From NCBI GenBank assembly GCA_002749535.1, contig MZZL01000399.1:434001-498000 (forward strand): DNA of 64,000 bases. Reading direction: 5' to 3'. Made by a program: the position numbers and the translations under genes. Below, piece after piece: positions 57,296-64,000 of this stretch. A model generated the notes under the pieces. The model saw only the letters and a list, made by a program, of their open reading frames with translations. It did no database searches and was not told the DNA's origin. Position 1 is the stretch's first letter; each line of letters begins with the position of its first letter. The DNA is from Apophysomyces variabilis (lineage: Eukaryota; Mucoromycota; Mucoromycetes; Mucorales; Mucoraceae).

Positions 57296-58699
57296 TCTTA
57301 AAAGGGACGTAGGGAAAGAGAAAAATGAAGACTACCAAGCATAATCTATATTGTTATTTGACTATGCAAACGCCTTGTTTTGTTGCACAAAATGTGTATG
57401 TCAATGCAGCGTTGGAATCATTTCAGTTGGAAGCCGACCATCATACGTTTGGCGATGACATCGAAAACTGCTCGTGCTTTCTAAAAATCCCTGTTCCCAT
57501 CTGAAATACCCTCCTACTTTTCTCTCTAGTGAATCGAAACCCGGATTGTCAAATACAGTAATATCCCTCTATTTGCCTTTCTTTCAACGCAATCATCTTC
57601 GACTTGCTGCGCATGACAGGTCCCCCGGATATAGTAAATTGGTCTCATTGCCTTATCTTTAAAGGGGGCAGTGCCACAAACTGGTAAGTTTTAAGCCCAG
57701 CCTCAGCTTCAAATCGAGACGGGACAGACTTCTTTCTCTTTACTTCACTTTCTTTTCTTTGACATAATGCCAGTAGACCGAAAACAATGGCGTACAGTAT
57801 TACCGTCTTAGGGAGAAGACAAAAATGAGAAGAGTTCTGAGTGAAATACAAGATGCCTGAAAAAAAGGGGGCGACCACCAAATAATATGTTTCAGACAAA
57901 TACACAAATTGCGCTTTCACGTGAGCAAATAGTCAACACCATTTAAATATGTGCTTATGCGAACATCGGAGCCATTTCAGCTTTTTGTCTGCACGCACGT
58001 AAGATCCTTTGTTCAAGCACCCTTAGTAGGCCACCAACTTACGTAACGTCTCGGGGGTGTTCAGTTCCTTTGTGTTCCATGTTCGAGATGGGGGGTATCG
58101 GAGGTGGTGTGTTGCAACAAAAGCTTTATCTGGACACCTACAACGGACAGGCTATTTACGTAAGATCCTTTGTTCAAGCACCCTTAGTAGGCCACAACCT
58201 GCGCAACGTCTCGGGGGTGTTCAGTTCCTTTGTGTTCCATGTTCGAGATGGGGGGTATCGAAGGTAGTAGATATGTCTGCTCCGATTGTGGGATTTTCGA
58301 AATGCTTGATCGTAGAGTTTGGTAACTGCATCCTGTTCGGTCCTGCAATCAACGGCTCCTAAAGAGAACTAAATTTTTTGCTATGTCTGTAGGGACTACC
58401 ATTCTGGTTGTTCTTGGGTTGGGTTGAAATCCCCTGTAGCTGGCTGCAGCTACAAAAATGGGTGCTGAGTAGTTCTACCTCCACGAGGTGGCACCTGGGT
58501 AGTGCTAAAAGGACTATAAAACGATGAATTGCTTTAAATAAAGAAAAACTTTATGGATTTTTGTTGTATCGTATAAATATTTGCCAATTTGCATATCACA
58601 CTGCATAGATAACGGTAAAGCTATATCGCAGACAGATGCAGAAGGTACATAATTTATTATTGTACAATTCTAAATGCTGCCACCATAATTTACAAAATG
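57296..58699. other. Intergenic region with tandem repeat
   Basis: 1.4 kb between the intact gene and its broken copy. Holds the 160-nt-period direct repeat described separately and small hairpins, e.g. GTAGCTG-GCTG-CAGCTAC near 58434-58451. No gene supported. Confidence 0.5.
57997..58269. repeat. Direct tandem repeat, two copies, period 160-161 nt
   Basis: Copy 1 spans about 57997-58108 and copy 2 about 58158-58269. Both run from ACGTAAGATCCTTTGTTC through CTTAGTAGGCCAC and CTCGGGGGTGTTCAG to TTCGAGATGGGGGGTATCG. They differ by one indel and a few substitutions near the middle. The near-identity over about 110 nt shows either a recent duplication or constraint. On the minus strand the sequence has a CCCATCTCGAACATGGAA stretch loosely like loop C of 5S rRNA, but the rest does not fit, so I do not call it an RNA gene. 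Confidence 0.85.
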
Positions 58700-59950
58700 T
58701 CAATGCCGTTTGGTTGTTAGTTCGACAGTAGCCATAATCTTTGAAGATGGCAAGGTGATTGCCCATGACGATAGCACTTGGAATGGGTCTTGGTTGACCT
58801 TGACCTCCAGTTTCTGCAGGCAGTCGAGAACAAAGATATCCATTGTCTTCTTCTTGATCCTGACAATTTCTCCCCTAACGATGTGAACGCTTGTCTTCTT
58901 CTTCGGGCTGATGTCTTTAGCGGCAGGGAAGTTGTTCAACATAGCCAGGCAGGTTTTGTGGTCTTCGTTTGTAAACGTCTTACGGCAAATGCATCTTAGC
59001 ATGGTCGAAATTAACTTTGCCACGTTTTTTGCGCACTCATAGTACAAAGGATGAGCATTGGTAAATCCTTTTTGGCGAAATCTTTCGCTGACACAAGCCC
59101 ATTTAAACGAAGAAGACGTTTTCGTCCAATCTCTTAAACAACGCTCCTGAAAATATGCAGCCACACCCTTGGAGGAGTCCACCACATGGATCCTATCAGT
59201 GCTGTTGGAACTCATTCCGATTAGTTGCACCAATGGGATATTAGGCCCAATAAAACTGACAATGCTGCCGTCGTTTTTGGCACCGGTCAGACCAGCTGTC
59301 ACCAGGAGCTCAAATCTTTTCCAAAAAATAGACACTTCGTACCATGACTTCCCACGTTCATTTTTGGATTTGACGGTGGCTGCCGGCAGTATGGGAAATG
59401 TGGCTTCCTCCTAGTCTCCATCAGTTCCTATTGAGCTATATATGGTTTCTGATGTACTATTTCTTACTTCATGAAAAATAGTACATCAGGAACCCCTTCC
59501 AATAGTACGGGTGCCTATAGTATTTGTCCTTTGTAGTGGACACAGCGCTCGGATCCACGGCTTTGTCATTTCGATAATATACTTCAAACTGGATGAGGAA
59601 AACCCAGTTCTTGTCGAAAAGCAGGATCGAGTCAAGAAGTGTTGCTACCAGGATATAATTGATTACATCGTCAATATCTTCTTTTTTGGCTGCTGTATCC
59701 TCAAGATGAACATCCCCAAGCTTGTTATGGATGTAATTGTTTTTATCAACTACTTCTTCGTTGATTAGAGACTTTGGAATGACTGACGTTTCTGAGTTTT
59801 CCTCAAGCTTGTCAAAGTAGTCCTCCCTCAAGCTCTTGACACTTCGCAGCATATCCCTAATTGGTGATGGGGTATGCTTTCGGCTACGACGCTTTTCTTC
59901 ATCGCTGCGGATGTTCAGCACAAAGCCTTCTTGTGCGCATCTTTACATGG
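58700..59950 (-). pseudogene. Broken copy of the F-box-like gene at 55745
   Basis: Homologous to the middle and C-terminal parts of the 516-residue neighbour. Homology begins near 59950, so the F-box and about 135 N-terminal residues are missing. The first piece (59921-59511) covers RRSRKHTPSPIRDMLRSVK to KYYRHP. It is interrupted by a 124-nt insertion (59387-59510) that shifts the frame, then resumes at 59386 with AATVKSKNERGKSWYEVSIF. The last residues after PSSK also differ from the parent and stop early. Divergence outside the breaks is modest with many conservative changes, so the copy was under constraint for part of its history or is fairly young. Confidence 0.85.
59387..59510. mobile_element. 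MITE-like hairpin insertion in the pseudogene
   Basis: Relative to the intact parent, 121 nt plus a repeated CGG is inserted: CGG at 59384-59386 on one side and CGG at 59508-59510 on the other, a probable 3-bp target duplication. Inside is a strong hairpin: 59444-59462 and 59476-59494 are inverted repeats of 19 nt with one mismatch (GGTTTCTGATGTACTATTT) around a 13-nt loop. There is no coding capacity. The termini have no clear inverted repeats, so the class is unsettled. Confidence 0.6.
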
Positions 59951-61637
59951 CCACCACGCGCTTTAATAACTGCCTTGCATCTTTATGTCATTGAACCGAT
60001 AAAATTCTTTTCATACGGTCAACGACGTTTTTTTCGCTTGTGGAGTGTGCGAAAAAGGAACTTATTCACACAACAAAGATGATCCGAAACGAAACTTGTG
60101 CAGGCCAAAACATAGGCAAAAGGACCTGAAGATGATAAGTCAGGATAAAAGAATAAAACTGATTCCGAGTGCTTACTGTGAATTTTACTTGTAGGAAAAG
60201 TGAAAGAGTGTAAAGGAGATTTGTCGTTTGCTTAAATAATTCCAATCACTGAAACCTGATTAAAGCAGTCATGGATGATAAAGGCGTTAAGACAGAAATA
60301 CAATGAACAAAGACATGATTATGATGTGATATACATGCAGTTGTCAAAGAGTAAAACACTCATCGTCATGTCAATGGGAAATACAACGCGAGAGCCCACG
60401 GTGGTCCAGCTAGCTATTGTACCGTGAGGACATCGCACACACAAATGTTATGGTGACAACACTCACTTGATGGTGACAGTCTTATCAAACGAGGTTCACA
60501 AAAATGGGAAATTTGAAGGAGCTGTTTACTTGGTACACTCAAAATGGGAATTTCTAGTAATGGAAGCGTTGGGGTACGCGTGAAGTGCACTATCGCACAA
60601 AGCACACCAATTGTTCGAGTTAAAGGCACTTTCGGCCGCCGGTCTACCTGTGACTCGACCAAGGCAGTTTCTGGACTAACCCAAGTTAGCTAGAATCCCT
60701 TTCGACTAGGCAAGTGGTGAGCCCGAAGATATTCGCGTCTTTTGCCATGCTAAAGAGACTGAAAAGTTAAGAGTATGCTGATACGAGATTGCTGGTGACA
60801 TTTTCTGTTAGTTTCGTTTACGCTAATGAAGGAGGTAGAGTGGGATGAACAGGTGACAACAGCTTTCACTGTGCTAACAATCTGATACCCATGTTTTTAG
60901 CAGTCTTTTGATCGTGTATTATCAGATCCTGTGTAACTACACAACGACAGATGGCGGGAAATGTACCAGGGTCAGATCTAGTGTTAAACTAAAGGTCAAT
61001 AATTCAACGGAAAGTATTCCGGTAATCGTAAGTATGCTCTTCCACGAAAAAATACAGAGGACAGTGGGTCAAGAACGACAATGCCAGGTATTTCACTAGA
61101 AGATTGCTTTAAAATCCATTACGTAACCGAGTGGCAAGGATCGACGAGCACATAGGTAACTATTCATTGTGAATATATTATTACTGCCCTGATCTCTGAT
61201 TGCATATAAATACAAACATTTACTTGTGTATAGATACCTGGTAAACGAAGGGATCCACTCGTACGCACATCGATAATGCAAAATAAACTGTATCGACTGT
61301 AACACCGAAAAAAAAGAAAAGAAGAGAATAGGGCGGGTCGTGAATATTTTCGGAGATCTCGCAAAAAGAAATTGGAGATCCGCTGTAGACTAGGCGAGGA
61401 AAAAATAATAAAAAAAATCGACCATAGAGAGAGGCAGAGAGAGAGTCCGACCGGTTGACTAGGCCACAAGGTCTTTTTTTTCCTTTTTCTCCTTTTGCTC
61501 CACTCCCATTTGACGTATCGCTCGTCTTTTTCCCGCCTTTTCAATTGCTTCATACAAACCTCGTTCTCTGTTTCTTTTCTGTTTCCTTCCCTTTCTTTCT
61601 TTCTTTTGAAAATTCCGTTACTTCGTCTCTATCTTCG
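59951..61637. other. Intergenic region
   Basis: 1.7 kb with no supportable gene. The last 200 nt is CT-rich and is the likely promoter and leader of the permease. Frames at 60414-60662 (minus) and 60908-61099 (plus) have no resemblance to known families. Confidence 0.5.
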
Positions 61638-63841
61638 ATGGTTGGCTCCAGCCGTGACTTGATGAAACAATGTAATGATGAAGTAGAAGATATTGCTCAA
61701 AAACGCCAGATCTCTGAAGAAGAGATCCTCGCCTCTTTCGGCTATAAACAAGTAAATAACAACAATGAGTCACCTTGTCGATCCCCGAATCAACCTTTAT
61801 TTACGCATTAGGAAATGAACAAAACCATGTCGACCATTTCCAACTTCTCCATCGCCTTTGGATGTTGTTCAATTCTTTCTGGTCTTACACCGGTAAAAAA
61901 TCATCGTTTTTTTATCCAACCCTGGTCTGAAGGCAACATACCATTAAAGCGTCTCTTCCAATTAGATGTGGGGCGATGCGATGATGTCGGGTGGTTCGAT
62001 TGCCATTATTTGGGGTTGGATTCTTGTCTCTGTATTTACATTTGGTGTCGGCCTGTCTCTGGCCGAGATCTGTTCAGCTTACCCTGTTACAGGCGGTAAT
62101 AAACATTGACGCAGGAACACGGCTTTAAAAATTTTTGGCGCTAACTTTCTTCTTTTCTTTCCAATATAAGGTTTGTATATCTGGGTCAGTCGATTAGCAC
62201 CTCCTGAATGGGTTCCTATTGCATGTTGGTTAACTGGCTGGTGCAACTGGCTTGGCTTGGTAAGTTAAGGAACGAAAAGTTAAAAAAAATGGCGCTTTTA
62301 CTTACTGTACCACTCCCTTTTTTTCTTGTTCTCTTTCTATTCAGACGGGTAAGACAGTTCCTTGTGTGTCATAGCAACGGTCGTGTAACTCTAATGGAAA
62401 ATGTTTAGTTGCCATCACTTCGGCTGATCTAGGGCTTGCTCAATTCCTTTCTTCAGTCATCGGCATCAAGGATCCGAATTATGATGCTGGTATTTACTGG
62501 CAATATGGCATTTTCCTTGTCATTGCCGTCATTCATGGTCTGATCAACTCCATCAGTGTGAAGTACAATGGGTTCTTTAATCAGACTTCGTTGTACTGGC
62601 ATTTAATTGGCACTTTGCTGATCATTATCGTCATTCTGGTGTTAACACCTAACAAGGCCAATGCACGATGGGTGGTATGTTTCCTGTTTTTTTTAATATG
62701 GGTATACAGAGAAACTGACGTTCATGCCCTCTCTTTATTTTAATTTAGTTCACCTTTTTTGAAAACGACACAGGCTTTGAATCGAATGGTTATGCGTTTT
62801 TGATTGGTCTTCTGCAATCTCAGTACACGCTTTCAGGGTTTGACAGTGCAGCTCACATGTCGGAGGAAACCCGAGATGCAGCTCGAAGCGCGCCAAAAGG
62901 GATTCTGTATGCTATTGGCACCGCTGCCATTGTTGGTTTGGCTTTTATGCTCTCCGTCAATTTCTGCGTTCAGGATTTCCAGGCTCAGGTAGTCGAAACG
63001 AACATCAGCCCACAGATGACGCGTGTTTTCCTGGATGGTGTGGGATACAATTGGACGATCGTTTTCACGGTTATCATTATGGGGGCGATGTTCTTTTCTG
63101 GATCTGCTTTGACGTTGGGAAGTTCAAGAATGGTATATGCGTTTGCTAGAGATGGCGCGACTCCCTTTAGCCGTTATCTCAGTCGCATCAACAAGAAGAC
63201 GCAGACACCTGTCTATGCTGTATGGGCCAACATCACCTTTGCCATCGTGATTGGGCTGCTGTATATTGTCAACACGACTGCCTTCAACGCCATCGTCTCC
63301 ATTAACACCATCGCTTCTTCTTTGGCTTATTTCATTCCCATCATGCTGAGACTCACATCGGCTAGAAAGTCCTTCAAAAAAGGCCCCTTCCATCTAGGCC
63401 CTTTCTCTGATGTCATCAATACCGTCAGTTGTTTCTGGATCTTGTTCACCTCCGTTCTCTTCCTTTGCCCAACAGAAAAACCTGTCACTGCAGGTAGATT
63501 GGAAAAAAAGAAAGAAAGAAAACAGGGGGAAGACTTGGACTAACTAAAGCTTATGCTAATTATGTAGCTAATATGAATTATGCATGTGCTCCACTTGTTG
63601 TGGTTTTGGGTGGATCAGTTGCTTATTACAAGGTGTGTTGTCACGAATCAAAAAACCATGCTATGGTACATGTCCGTCCATATTTACGAAGAATATATAG
63701 CTCCGTGCCAAGAAGTGGTTTACCGGCCCTGGAAATAGTTTGCAGATCGATCCGCAGCTGGACATTGTGGATGAAACATTTCTACCCGAGCCCTACCATC
63801 CCGATTCCAAGGACCGTGTTGTCAATATTACTAGTTATTAG
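61638..63841 (+). CDS. GABA/amino-acid permease, Uga4-like
   Basis: Twelve-span plasma-membrane (or vacuolar) amino-acid/choline transporter family protein, 544 residues. Nine exons: 61638-61751, 61812-61892, 61966-62095, 62171-62259, 62345-62348, 62409-62674, 62749-63493, 63568-63632 and 63701-63841. Motifs: ISNFSIAFGCCSILSGLTP, SLAEICSAYPVTGGLYIWVS, GWCNWLG, and the family hallmark YTLSGFDSAAHMSEETRDAA near residues 255-275. SGSALTLGSSRMVYAFARDG and PVYAVWANI follow. Exon 5 is 4 nt (ACGG), with a good acceptor (TTCTATTCAG) and donor (GTAAGA); without it the frame closes. The stop TAG at 63839 overlaps a consensus donor (GTAAGT at 63841), so a further C-terminal exon is possible. Confidence 0.93.
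62345..62348 (+). other. 4-nt microexon of the permease gene
   Basis: ACGG lies between CTATTCAG and GTAAGACAG. It joins WLGL (phase 0) to VAITSADLGL via Thr and the first base of Val. Direct joining of the flanking exons would read LPSLRLI then stop. Confidence 0.75.
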
Positions 63842-64000
63842 TAAGTCCAGAACGTTTTTGCGTTCGTTTAATTTTACGTTTTTCTTTCTAGAAAGAGGAC
63901 ATGTCACAAATATGCTATATCATCTTGATACCTTTATTTTTTTTAAACTCGAACATCGTGCAACTTGATCCCACAATCAACCAAAACTTGTTTGTATATA

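Noticed and set aside
58057..58280. 5S rRNA or tRNA gene in the tandem repeat
   Set aside because: Only a short stretch resembles 5S rRNA; promoter boxes and closing stems could not be found.

Overview
This is a eukaryotic, fungal window. Almost every gene is split by short GT-AG introns (about 55-140 nt), intergenic DNA is rich in pyrimidine tracts and dinucleotide repeats, and the gene set is typical of fungi: ferric reductase, AreA-type GATA factor, APSES factor, GWT1, Gpt2/Sct1-type acyltransferase, fungal ABCC transporter, Uga4-type permease. Gene style and the set of paralogues suggest an early-diverging fungus, probably Mucoromycota (inference; no rRNA gene is present to confirm it). 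I rebuilt exon structures by hand from splice signals, reading-frame phase and family similarity. Wherever exons are listed, the total is a whole number of codons.

Layout. 1-10.1 kb, plus strand: ferric reductase (5' end outside the window), a tandem-finger GATA factor with an AreA-like N-terminus, a UIM plus UBZ-type zinc-finger protein, and an 857-residue secreted protein that joins a Kre9/KNH-like domain to a long acidic repeat region. 10.7-21.8 kb: an unrecognised coiled-coil-like protein (minus), two tandem omega-like glutathione transferases (plus), an XBP1-like APSES factor (plus), a CCDC174 homologue (minus) and a ten-cysteine secreted peptide (minus). 21.8-29.7 kb is gene-poor, with two related F-box proteins and small or doubtful ORFs. 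29.7-47.4 kb, all minus strand: a FUSC/DUF2421 membrane protein, CHD1 remodeller, GWT1 and an ABCC transporter. 48.2-55.4 kb, plus strand: ribosomal protein eS25, a leucine-rich-repeat protein and a glycerol-3-phosphate acyltransferase. 55.7-60 kb: a third F-box-like gene and a broken copy of it carrying a small hairpin insertion, with a 160-bp tandem repeat between them. 61.6-63.8 kb: a GABA/amino-acid permease with a 4-nt microexon.

There is no operon-like pathway. Functional themes that recur are cell surface and secretion (Kre9/KNH-like protein, GWT1, secreted peptides), transport and detoxification (ABCC, GSTs, FUSC protein, ferric reductase, permease) and chromatin or transcription (CHD1, GATA, APSES). 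The most novel-looking element is the Kre9/KNH-acidic-repeat protein. Also notable are the duplicated intron position in the GATA fingers, two GC-AG introns, the microexon, and the hairpin insertion in the F-box pseudogene.
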